Origin: Armatimonadetes bacterium UBA5419
GTDB lineage: Bacteria > Armatimonadota > UBA10988
Length of the DNA: 21,347 bases
Direction: 5' to 3'
Assembly: GCA_002409445.1 (NCBI GenBank)
Contig: DHNJ01000036.1
Location: 5,884 to 27,230, forward strand
Shown: piece by piece, positions 1 through 6,677 of the stretch
Numbering within the stretch: the stretch's first letter is position 1
How the letters are laid out: each line of letters opens with the position of its first letter
Made by a program: the position numbers and the translations under genes
Notes under the pieces: model-generated
Seen by the model: only the letters and a program-made list of their open reading frames with translations
What the model was told of the DNA's origin: nothing
The model's database searches: none

Positions 1-836
1 ACGACCTCCTCGACGATGTCCTCCAGTGTCACCACGCCCGCCGTCCCGCCGTACTCGTCGACGACCACCGCCAGCGAACTGTGCGCCACGCGCATCTCGC
101 GCAGAGCCAGCTCGAGGCTCGCCGCGTCGGCGAGGAACAGTGGCTCGCGGGCCAGCTCGACGACCGGTTGCCCGCGGTCCTCGGCGCGCAGCAGGTCGCG
201 CGCGTGGACCACGCCGAGCACTTCATCGGCCGAGTCGCCGACGACGAGCAGGCGGCTGCGGCCGCTCGCCAGGACCGCGGCACTGGCCTCGGCGACGGTG
301 GCCGCACCGGCGACCGAGACGATGTCGGTGCGCGCGGTCATTACGTCGTCGACAGTCTGTTCGCCAAAATCGAGGATGTCGGCGATGCGCTGGCGCCGGC
401 TGGGCGGCAGGGTCGCGACCTCGGCGACCTCCAAGACCGCCTCGTCCGTCTCGTCGTCTAGGTCGTTTGGCTCGGCGTCGACCTCGATCCAGCGAGTCAC
501 CGGCCGGGTTAGTCGCCAGATCCAGTCACCGAGCCACCAGAGGGTGCGCGTGGTCGTCCGGGGCCAGAGGACGCCGAGGCTGCGGGCCAGCAGGTCGCCC
601 CCGGCCAGTGCCAGCGGCGCCCACCACACCCCGGCCAGCGCGGCGGCCAGCGCCAAGCCCAGCAGCTCGACGGCGCGCAGGGACAGGTGCAGCTCCTCGC
701 GGCGGGCGAGCAGCGCGGTCAACCGCTGCACGCGCTCGTCCTGTCCGCGCCGGAGCCGCTCGCGGCCGAGGACGGCCAGCGCCGCCTCCAAGGCGCCGAG
801 CGTCAGCGCGAGCAGGACCAGCAGGGCGATGGTCAT
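1..836 (-). CDS. CNNM/CorC-type membrane protein with CBS pair (partial, 3' end outside window)
   Basis: This is a hemolysin-III/CorC-like (HlyC/CNNM superfamily) membrane protein; family members are linked to divalent cation (Mg2+/Co2+) transport or its regulation. The ATG at 836-834 overlaps the upstream gene's TGA by one base (TGATG), so translation is probably coupled. The 278 visible residues show a hydrophobic N-terminal helix (about 1-24), a second membrane segment (about 56-85), then a soluble acidic part and a CBS pair from about residue 160 (ILDFGEQTVDDVMTARTDIV). It reaches the family hallmark DEYGGTAGVVTLEDIVEEV at 260-278, where the window ends. The usual C-terminal CorC/HlyC transporter-associated domain must lie outside. 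The N-terminal region is shorter than a full DUF21 domain. Family assignment is firm from the CBS motifs; the transported ion is not shown. Confidence 0.9.
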   Translation of the reverse strand, partial: MTIALLVLLALTLGALEAALAVLGRERLRRGQDERVQRLTALLARREELHLSLRAVELLGLALAAALAGVWWAPLALAGGDLLARSLGVLWPRTTTRTLWWLGDWIWRLTRPVTRWIEVDAEPNDLDDETDEAVLEVAEVATLPPSRRQRIADILDFGEQTVDDVMTARTDIVSVAGAATVAEASAAVLASGRSRLLVVGDSADEVLGVVHARDLLRAEDRGQPVVELAREPLFLADAASLELALREMRVAHSSLAVVVDEYGGTAGVVTLEDIVEEV

Positions 837-2098
837 CACCGGTCCACCCGCCGCGACAGCAGCCAGGTCACATGCACTTCGTCGATCGCCCCATCGGCGT
901 CCAGGTCGTGGATCGTCAGCAGCAGCGGCCCTCGCCGCCACTGCAGCCCGACTGCGGGCGGGCCGTCCAGCTGCGCGGCGAGGAAGGCGGCCAGCGTCTG
1001 CTCGCGGTCGTCGCCGGGCAGGTCGATGCCGCTGGCGGCCAGCTCGTCGAGGGTGCGTCGGCCGTCGACCTGCAGCGACTCGCGGACCACGCCGACGTCG
1101 GCTTCGTCGATGATGTCGCCGACCAACTCCTCGATCAGGTCCTCGACAGCGACCAGGCCGACCGGTCGGCCGGCGTTCTCAACCACGGCGAGCGAGGTGT
1201 GGCTGGCGCGCAGCGCCTGGAGCGCGGCGTCAAGCGGGGTGTCGGGCGCCAGGCGGACGACCTGGCGATAAGGCAGGCTGCTGGGCGCAGCGCCATCGAG
1301 CAGGGGGAGGAGCTGCTTGGCGTGCAGCACGCCGACGACCCGCCCGGCGGCGTCGCAGGCGGGGTGGCGGCTGTGGTTGGAGGCACGCAACGCGCGCAGA
1401 ATCTCCGCAAACGGAGCACCATAGCGCACCGTTTCAACGCGCGCCCAGGGCACCATCACGTCGGTCACCGTGCGCCGGCCAAAGTCGAGTTCGCGACGCA
1501 GCAAGTTGGTCTCGGCAAGCGTCAGCTCGCCCTCCTGCTCGCCAACCTCGATCGCCTCGGCCAGCGCGTGGTCGGGACCGGCTTCGAGCGGTTGGCCGCG
1601 GAGGCCGCTGGGCGCGATGCGGACCAACTGATGCAGCAGCGGGCCCCAGAGCCGCGCGGCGGCCTGCAGTGGGCGCGGCGACGGCTCCAGGTCGCGGCGC
1701 TCAAAGAGCAGTTCGGCGATCACCCGCGCGACCAGCATGACGGCTACCGCCCACAACGGCCAGGCGACCGACAGGGCGTACGTGCCGACGGTGGTCAGCA
1801 GAGCCAGGTGCAGCGGTCCAGCGAGGTCGCTCCAGAGTGCGATGCGGTGGGCGTCGGCGCCGTAGCGGCCGGCCAGGCGGGCTTGCTCGGCGGTGCGTTG
1901 GGCGAGGCGCAGGCCATGGTCGGCGAGCGCCCAGGAGAGCGGCAGGGTGACCCAAAGGAGCAATAGACCGAGGACCAGCAGCAGCGGATCACGGGCCTCG
2001 GAGTGGGGCCCGCGAGCGGCGTAGTGGAGGGCAATCGCCGCGCACCCGAGCCAAAACCAGTCGGGGCGCGGCCCAGGTTGTTGTGCGGAGTCCTTCAT
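836..2098 (-). CDS. CNNM/CorC-type membrane protein with CBS pair and CorC_HlyC domain
   Basis: This 420-residue protein is a paralogue of its downstream neighbour and is probably a membrane cation-efflux or homeostasis protein of the CNNM/CorC superfamily. Hydrophobic segments lie at about 17-30, 39-55 and 95-130. A CBS pair spans about 204-332, beginning LDFGRRTVTDVMVPWARVET and ending with VAVEDLIEELVGDI. A CorC_HlyC-type domain follows at about 345-411. I chose the ATG at 2098 because GGAGG lies just upstream (2105-2101), although the spacing is short. A longer reading from 2158 would start upstream of the likely transcription start. The second CBS half has VVENAGRPVGLVAVEDL instead of the usual DEYGG loop. 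Two adjacent paralogues overlapping as TGATG suggest a heteromeric pair, which is inference. Confidence 0.88.
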   Translation of the reverse strand: MKDSAQQPGPRPDWFWLGCAAIALHYAARGPHSEARDPLLLVLGLLLLWVTLPLSWALADHGLRLAQRTAEQARLAGRYGADAHRIALWSDLAGPLHLALLTTVGTYALSVAWPLWAVAVMLVARVIAELLFERRDLEPSPRPLQAAARLWGPLLHQLVRIAPSGLRGQPLEAGPDHALAEAIEVGEQEGELTLAETNLLRRELDFGRRTVTDVMVPWARVETVRYGAPFAEILRALRASNHSRHPACDAAGRVVGVLHAKQLLPLLDGAAPSSLPYRQVVRLAPDTPLDAALQALRASHTSLAVVENAGRPVGLVAVEDLIEELVGDIIDEADVGVVRESLQVDGRRTLDELAASGIDLPGDDREQTLAAFLAAQLDGPPAVGLQWRRGPLLLTIHDLDADGAIDEVHVTWLLSRRVDR

Positions 2099-2128
2099 GA
2101 CCTCCGGCGGATTGAGCCGTGCTACGTC

Positions 2129-2158
2129 ATTGTAAGGGCTGGCTAGCGCTGGGCGCAA
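2129..2158 (-). promoter_or_regulatory. Possible promoter of the CNNM/CorC pair
   Basis: On the minus strand TACAAT (2134-2129) is preceded, 18 bases upstream, by TTGCGC (2158-2153). The -10 differs from the consensus by one base and the -35 matches only TTG. The start would fall near 2122, leaving a leader of about 24 nt before the ATG at 2098 and arguing against the longer reading frame. Confidence 0.4.
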
Positions 2159-2180
2159 GGGGCGGCCCGCCCGCCTTGGG

Positions 2181-2558
2181 CTACCGGCCCAACCGCGCGC
2201 CGACCCAAACCGCGAGCAGCGCGGCGCCGACGCTGGCCAGGACGTACGCGGCGGCGGCCAGGGCGCGGCCGCTCTCGGCCAGCGTCAGCGTCTCAAGCTC
2301 GAAGGTCGAGAAGGTCGTGTAGGCGCCGAGAAAGCCGATCGCGAGGAACAGGCGCCAGCGCTCGTTGGCCCAGAGCGCCCCGCCGCCCCAGGTGGACAGC
2401 AGGCCGAGGAGGAACGAGCCGCCGACGTTGACCAGGAAGATGCCCCACGGCCACTGGTTGCCGACCACGCCGCGCACGGCCTGGGCGACCCACCAGCGCG
2501 CGTTGGCGCCGAGGAACCCGCCCAGGCCGATCCAGCCGCTCGCCGCGAGAGGGCTCAC
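2181..2558 (-). CDS. crcB: CrcB/Fluc fluoride ion channel
   Basis: This 125-residue protein is a small four-helix CrcB/Fluc protein, which works as a dual-topology dimer exporting fluoride across the inner membrane. Length and motifs match: GGFLGANARW near the N-terminus (Arg21), FLVNVGGSFLLG (Asn44) and GFLGAYTTFSTFELET at 75-90, the TTFSTF segment being the family signature. The start is GTG at 2558-2556 and overlaps the xylanase stop as GTGA, so expression is likely coupled to that gene. There is no room for a fluoride riboswitch directly in front of it. The pairing with a secreted xylanase has no obvious functional logic. The gap to the next gene downstream (2099-2180) is short and shows no clear terminator. 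Confidence 0.95.
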   Translation of the reverse strand: MSPLAASGWIGLGGFLGANARWWVAQAVRGVVGNQWPWGIFLVNVGGSFLLGLLSTWGGGALWANERWRLFLAIGFLGAYTTFSTFELETLTLAESGRALAAAAYVLASVGAALLAVWVGARLGR

Positions 2559-4309
2559 GGGAGGCTGACCATGACCCAGTCCGGGCTGTCCGGCGTGCGC
2601 TCGACGATGGCCTGGACCGTCTGGCCGTCATGCTCGACGGTGACCCGGTGGCGGCCGTAGAAGACCGGCTGGGTAAACTCACCCGCGCCGTCGGTCTCGC
2701 CTGCCGCGCGCGTCCACCACTGGTTGAGAACCAGGTCCTCCCAGGCGTCCTGGGCCGGCTTCTTGGACCAGTCGCGGCGGAACATGGCCGCGTTCTCGCC
2801 GGCCCGCCAGTGGCTGCCCTCCCAGAAGCCCCAGAGGATGAACGCGTCGACGGAGGGATGGCTGAAGCAGGCGGTCATGAAGTCGGCGACGTACTGGGCG
2901 TGGACCTCCTCGTCATCGACGCCGCCGAGGTCGAACTCGGTGATCTCGATGCGCAGGCCGAGCTTGGCGGCTTCATCGAGCAGCTCGAGCACACGCGGCA
3001 GCGGCACCAGCGGCACGCCCTGGTGCGCCTGCTCACCGAAGGTGGTGATCGGCGCGCCCGCGTCGATCAGCCGGCGGGCGTTCTCGAGGCTGCGCCGCCA
3101 GTGGCCCTCGCGGTCGTTGAGCATGTTGTACTCGTTGTAGGCGAGGCCGATGTTGGGGCCGGCGGCGCGGGCCAGGCGGAAGACCTCGGGGAACTGGTCC
3201 CAGCCGATGCGGTCCCAAATCTCAGTGTTGGTCACGGCTTCGTTGACGACGTCCCAGAGGTACAGGCGGTCGCGGTACAGGCCGACCTGGTCGGTGACGC
3301 GCTGGTGGACCGCGGCGCGCATGGCCTCGGCGTCCAGGTCGCGCACGCGCGGCGGCATGACTTCGAAGTTCCAGACCAGGACGTGGCCCCGCAGGGTGAT
3401 CTCGTGCTCGTCCAGCCAGTCGATCGCCGCGTCGATGCGCTGCTGCTCCGCCGGGTTCACGTCATGCCACTTGAGGTCGTTTTCGAAGGTGACGGTGTTG
3501 TACAGGCGGGCGACCTCAGCGCGGAACCGCTCGCTGTCGGCGTCGGTGCCGACGAAGCGGCCGGCCGGCGCGGCGGTGCCGAAGCGGAAGTGGTGGCGGA
3601 CCTGCTCGACGCGGACCGTGGCGCCGGGCACGGGGGCGCCCAGGGCGCCGTTGACGCGGATGGTCAGCGGCGCGGTGCGCAGCTCGGCGATGCGCTGCTC
3701 GGCCGCCGCGCGCCAGGCGTCGTCGTGCGGCCGGCCGCCCCAATAGTCGATCGTCTGGTCAAACTGGACGCCTTCGGCCGCGCCGTGGTTCTCGACGCGA
3801 AGGCCGGCGACCTCGAGCGTGCCGGGGTCGTGGCCGAGCATCAGCCGCACGGCCGCGGCGCCGGCCTCGTAAGCGGCGACGCTGCGGCCCACGAAGCGGT
3901 ATTCCTGCCATTCGGGCGTGGTCCGCGCCTCGCGGTTGAGGCTCTTGGTGTACGGCTCGCTGGCCTGCTCGACGACGAAGGTGACGCGCACCGACTCGGG
4001 GCTGCGCAGCCAGACTCGGACGTAAAGTGCATCTCTTTGGGCTACGGCGGCGTTGAGGGCTTGAGAGAGCTGCAGATTCCAGGGCACGTCGGTGGTCCGG
4101 GTCCGCAGACGGACGGCGCGGCCGAGGTCGGCGCGGCCGGAGTCGACGAGCTCGGCTTGCAGCTCGCCGGTCAGCCGCCAACCGTCGAGGTCGGCGGCGT
4201 AGTCGCTGTTGGTCACGAGGTTCTCCGCGGCCGGCTGGGCCAGGGCGGCCGTCGCCGTGAGCAGGGCGAGCAGGCAGGACGCGCGCCAGGCAATACGAAA
4301 TAAGGTCAT
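2555..4309 (-). CDS. Secreted GH10-family (xylanase-type) glycoside hydrolase with N-terminal CBM-like domain
   Basis: This 584-residue predicted secreted enzyme is probably an endo-beta-1,4-xylanase or a related GH10 activity. It has a signal peptide at about 1-25 (LFRIAWRASCLLALL then ALAQP), a CBM4/9-like beta-sandwich at about 30-175, a small beta domain at about 213-240, and a GH10 barrel at about 242-530. The acid/base Glu357 lies in LWDVVNEAVTN and the nucleophile Glu458 in IEITEFDLGG; LWGFWEGSHWR near 492-502 is also typical. A C-terminal beta tail of about 50 residues follows. The start is ATG 4309 because GGTGGAG sits eight bases upstream; a GTG at 4318 is possible. Unusually, the conserved GHxLVWHxQ segment reads GHVLVWNFEV, so substrate preference may differ from classical xylanases. 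Its start codon is 15 bases from the divergent glycosidase start. Confidence 0.9.
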   Translation of the reverse strand: MTLFRIAWRASCLLALLTATAALAQPAAENLVTNSDYAADLDGWRLTGELQAELVDSGRADLGRAVRLRTRTTDVPWNLQLSQALNAAVAQRDALYVRVWLRSPESVRVTFVVEQASEPYTKSLNREARTTPEWQEYRFVGRSVAAYEAGAAAVRLMLGHDPGTLEVAGLRVENHGAAEGVQFDQTIDYWGGRPHDDAWRAAAEQRIAELRTAPLTIRVNGALGAPVPGATVRVEQVRHHFRFGTAAPAGRFVGTDADSERFRAEVARLYNTVTFENDLKWHDVNPAEQQRIDAAIDWLDEHEITLRGHVLVWNFEVMPPRVRDLDAEAMRAAVHQRVTDQVGLYRDRLYLWDVVNEAVTNTEIWDRIGWDQFPEVFRLARAAGPNIGLAYNEYNMLNDREGHWRRSLENARRLIDAGAPITTFGEQAHQGVPLVPLPRVLELLDEAAKLGLRIEITEFDLGGVDDEEVHAQYVADFMTACFSHPSVDAFILWGFWEGSHWRAGENAAMFRRDWSKKPAQDAWEDLVLNQWWTRAAGETDGAGEFTQPVFYGRHRVTVEHDGQTVQAIVERTPDSPDWVMVSLP

Positions 4310-4327
4310 GGGAGACACTCCACCATG
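4307..4327. promoter_or_regulatory. Divergent start-codon pair with interleaved ribosome binding sites
   Basis: The minus-strand ATG (4309-4307) and the plus-strand ATG (4325-4327) are 15 bases apart. The plus gene's GGGAGA (4310-4315) directly follows the minus ATG, and the minus gene's GGTGGAG (4324-4318) directly precedes the plus ATG. The interval is an imperfect palindrome: CATGG and CCATG at the ends, and GGAG-aca-CTCC inside. No promoter fits here, so each promoter must lie in the other gene's coding region. Confidence 0.75.
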
Positions 4328-5701
4328 TGGTTGACGACGAGTCTAGCAGCGGCGATGTTCACCGCGCCGCTGTCCATCTCCACCGAGAACCCGCGCCTGT
4401 TGGCTGTCGATGGCCAGCCCACGCTCCTGGTTACGTCCGGTGAGCATTACGGCGCGGTGCTCAACCTCGACTTCGACTACATCCCGTACCTGGACGAACT
4501 GGCCGCCCATGGCCTGAACCAGACGCGGACGTTCTCCGGCACCTATCGCGAGGTGCCCGGCAGCTTCGGCATCACGGGCAACACCCTGGCCCCCGCCGAG
4601 GGCCGCTACGCGAGCCCCTGGGCGCGCTCGGACCAGCCTGGTTACCGGCTGGGTGGCCCCCGCTTCGACCTGACCGCCTACGATCCTGCCTACTTCGCCC
4701 GGCTGCGCGATTTCGTGGCCCAGGCCGGGGCGCGCGGCATCAACGTCGAGTACGTGTTCTTCTGCCCATTTTACAACGACGACCTCTGGCTCGCGAACCC
4801 GATGCACCCCGAGAACAACGTCAACGGTGTGGGCAACTGCCCGCCGGGTGAGGTCTACACGCTGGCCCATCCGGACCTGCTCGCGGTCCAGGAGGCGTTC
4901 GTGCGCGAGGCCGTCACCCAACTGAACGAGTTCGACAACCTCTACTACGAGATCTGCAACGAGCCGTACTTCGGCGGCGTGACCCTCGAATGGCAGGCGC
5001 GCATCGCGCAGGTCGTCCGCGAGACCGAGGCCGGGCTGCCCAAGCGCCACCTCATCGCGCAGAACATCGCCAACAACACTGCGCGGGTCGAGGCGCCGCT
5101 GGCCAACGTCGACCTCTACAACTTCCACTACGCGTCACCGCCCGTCGCGGTGGCCGATAACTGGCACCTGGCCGCGCCGATCGGCTTCGACGAGTCGGGC
5201 TTCGCCGGCAGCGATAACCGTGTCTACCGCGCCCAGGCCTGGCACTTCATCATGGCCGGCGGGGCGGTCTTCTCGAACCTCGATTACTCGTTCACCGCAG
5301 CCAGCCCCGAGGGCAGCGCCGCGGTCAACGCGCCGGGCGGCGGCGGGCGCGACCTGCGCGTCGCGCTTGGCGCGCTGCGGCGGTTTGCCGAGAGCCTGGA
5401 CCTGGCGCGCGCAGTACCGTTGCCCGAGTTCGCCCAGGTCGCCGGCGACGGTGCGCTCGCCCTGCGCACGCTAGGGGTACCCGGCGAGGTCTACGGCGTG
5501 TATGCTGAAACGGCGGAGCCGCTGACGGCGCCGGTGCCGATCACCCTCGACCTACCCGCGGGCCGGTGGCAGGTGACCTGGGTGGCACCGGTCAGCGGCG
5601 ACCAACAGCCGGGCCCGACCGTGGAGACCACGGGCGGTACGGTGCGCCTCGATCTGCCGGCGTTCCATGCTGACTGGGCATGCAAGATAAGTAAGGACTG
5701 A
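4325..5701 (+). CDS. TIM-barrel glycoside hydrolase (clan GH-A, GH5/GH140-like), subfamily not assigned
   Basis: This 458-residue protein is a probable polysaccharide- or oligosaccharide-cleaving enzyme. The barrel spans about 15-365. The putative acid/base Glu213 lies in YYEICNEPYFGG at the end of strand 4, and the putative nucleophile Glu290 in APIGFDESGFAG; this Asn-Glu/Glu arrangement is typical of clan GH-A retaining enzymes. A C-terminal beta-sandwich of about 75 residues (LDLPAGRWQVTWVAPVSGD) resembles the domains that end DUF4038/GH140-like proteins. The N-terminal 19 residues are only a weak signal peptide, so export is uncertain; an internal Met at 4355 is an alternative start. GGGAGA nine bases upstream supports ATG 4325. 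It runs divergently from the GH10 gene and one base ahead of the YbjN-domain gene. Substrate cannot be told from sequence. Confidence 0.75.
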   Translation: MWLTTSLAAAMFTAPLSISTENPRLLAVDGQPTLLVTSGEHYGAVLNLDFDYIPYLDELAAHGLNQTRTFSGTYREVPGSFGITGNTLAPAEGRYASPWARSDQPGYRLGGPRFDLTAYDPAYFARLRDFVAQAGARGINVEYVFFCPFYNDDLWLANPMHPENNVNGVGNCPPGEVYTLAHPDLLAVQEAFVREAVTQLNEFDNLYYEICNEPYFGGVTLEWQARIAQVVRETEAGLPKRHLIAQNIANNTARVEAPLANVDLYNFHYASPPVAVADNWHLAAPIGFDESGFAGSDNRVYRAQAWHFIMAGGAVFSNLDYSFTAASPEGSAAVNAPGGGGRDLRVALGALRRFAESLDLARAVPLPEFAQVAGDGALALRTLGVPGEVYGVYAETAEPLTAPVPITLDLPAGRWQVTWVAPVSGDQQPGPTVETTGGTVRLDLPAFHADWACKISKD

Positions 5702-5702
5702 G

Positions 5703-6677
5703 ATGGCCACAGACCTCGAGCAGTTGACTGGCTTCCTCGACGAAGAGGACATGCACTATGCCGTTGACAAGAACGGCCGCGCGATCCACGTGCCGTTCGG
5801 CGCGTGCACCGTGCGCATCTTCATCGTTGAGGACGGCGAAGGTCTCACCTTTCAGGCGCCCCAGGTCTTCAACCTCACCGAGTCGCTGCACCGCGAGGCG
5901 ACGCTGGTCTGGATGTCCAAGCACGTCTACGAGACCAAGATCGGCCACTTCGGCTACGACCCGCGCGACGGTGAGATTGATGTCTCGCACTTCCATCCGA
6001 TCGAGGACGGCGAACTGACCAAGACGCAGTTCATGCGCCTTCTGCACGTCGTCCGTCAGGTCGCCACAGACGACGCCAAGCAGCTGCGCCACGTGGCCTT
6101 CACGGGTCAAGAGCCGCCGGAGGAAGATGAGGACGAGGACACGCTGACCCCGGAGCCGGCGCCGACGCCGGGCGAGGCAGCCGAACCGCTGACGGCGTTG
6201 CCGCCAACCGGCGACCTGCCGCCCGAGGTGCGCACCGACAACTGGCCGGCGGCGCCGATGCCCGAACCAGCCTGGCTGAAGCTGGCTTTCGGTGCGTTCC
6301 GCGCGCAGCTGGCCCAGCCGATCGAGGCCGGCCGCCGGCTGCGGCTGCGCGGTGAGTTGTGGCCCGAGCTGCTGCGCCGGCGCGCCGCCAGTGTCGAGGA
6401 CGGCATGGTCTACCAGACCGCGTCGCTGGCCACTGATTTCCGCCTGGGCGAGGTGCAGGAGTACGCGCTGGCCTACGTGGCGTACCTGCACTCGCTCGGT
6501 GAGATCGAGCCGACGGAGGCGCAAATCGTCACGGCCTTTGGCGAGGCCGCGAGCGGCGCCGGGGCTGAGATCGTCGAGCATCTGGTCACCGCCGGCTTGC
6601 TCTGGCGCACGGGCTCCGGCCAGGAGGCGACCTACACGCTCAGCCCGCAGGCGGCGATGGCGTACCGGCGCGGCTAG
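5703..6677 (+). CDS. YbjN-domain protein with acidic linker and C-terminal helical domain
   Basis: This is a 324-residue cytosolic protein of unknown function. Residues 1-135 resemble the YbjN fold, which is related to type III secretion chaperones and to sensory regulators; FQAPQVFNLTESLHREATLVW and IGHFGYDPRDGEIDVSHFHP are characteristic. Residues 136-187 form an acidic, Pro-rich linker (EEDEDEDT). Residues 188-324 are helical and may include a winged-helix-like end (IVEHLVTAGLLWRTGSG followed by EATYTLSP). It starts one base after the glycosidase stop (TGAGATG), and AAGGA in the glycosidase tail is its ribosome binding site, so the two are co-transcribed. Its last four bases (CTAG) overlap the convergent gene. 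The linked domain pair is unusual, since many YbjN proteins end after the first domain. A regulatory or chaperone role is inference. Confidence 0.75.
   Translation: MATDLEQLTGFLDEEDMHYAVDKNGRAIHVPFGACTVRIFIVEDGEGLTFQAPQVFNLTESLHREATLVWMSKHVYETKIGHFGYDPRDGEIDVSHFHPIEDGELTKTQFMRLLHVVRQVATDDAKQLRHVAFTGQEPPEEDEDEDTLTPEPAPTPGEAAEPLTALPPTGDLPPEVRTDNWPAAPMPEPAWLKLAFGAFRAQLAQPIEAGRRLRLRGELWPELLRRRAASVEDGMVYQTASLATDFRLGEVQEYALAYVAYLHSLGEIEPTEAQIVTAFGEAASGAGAEIVEHLVTAGLLWRTGSGQEATYTLSPQAAMAYRRG

Noticed and set aside
26..1966. Long plus-strand open frame of 646 codons.
   Set aside because: It is an antisense shadow in GC-rich DNA; the minus strand carries two clear CBS-domain proteins here.
2630..4303. 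Long plus-strand open frame opposite the GH10 gene.
   Set aside because: Repetitive Val/Gly/Asp/Ala composition without domains, while the minus strand encodes a full GH10 protein.
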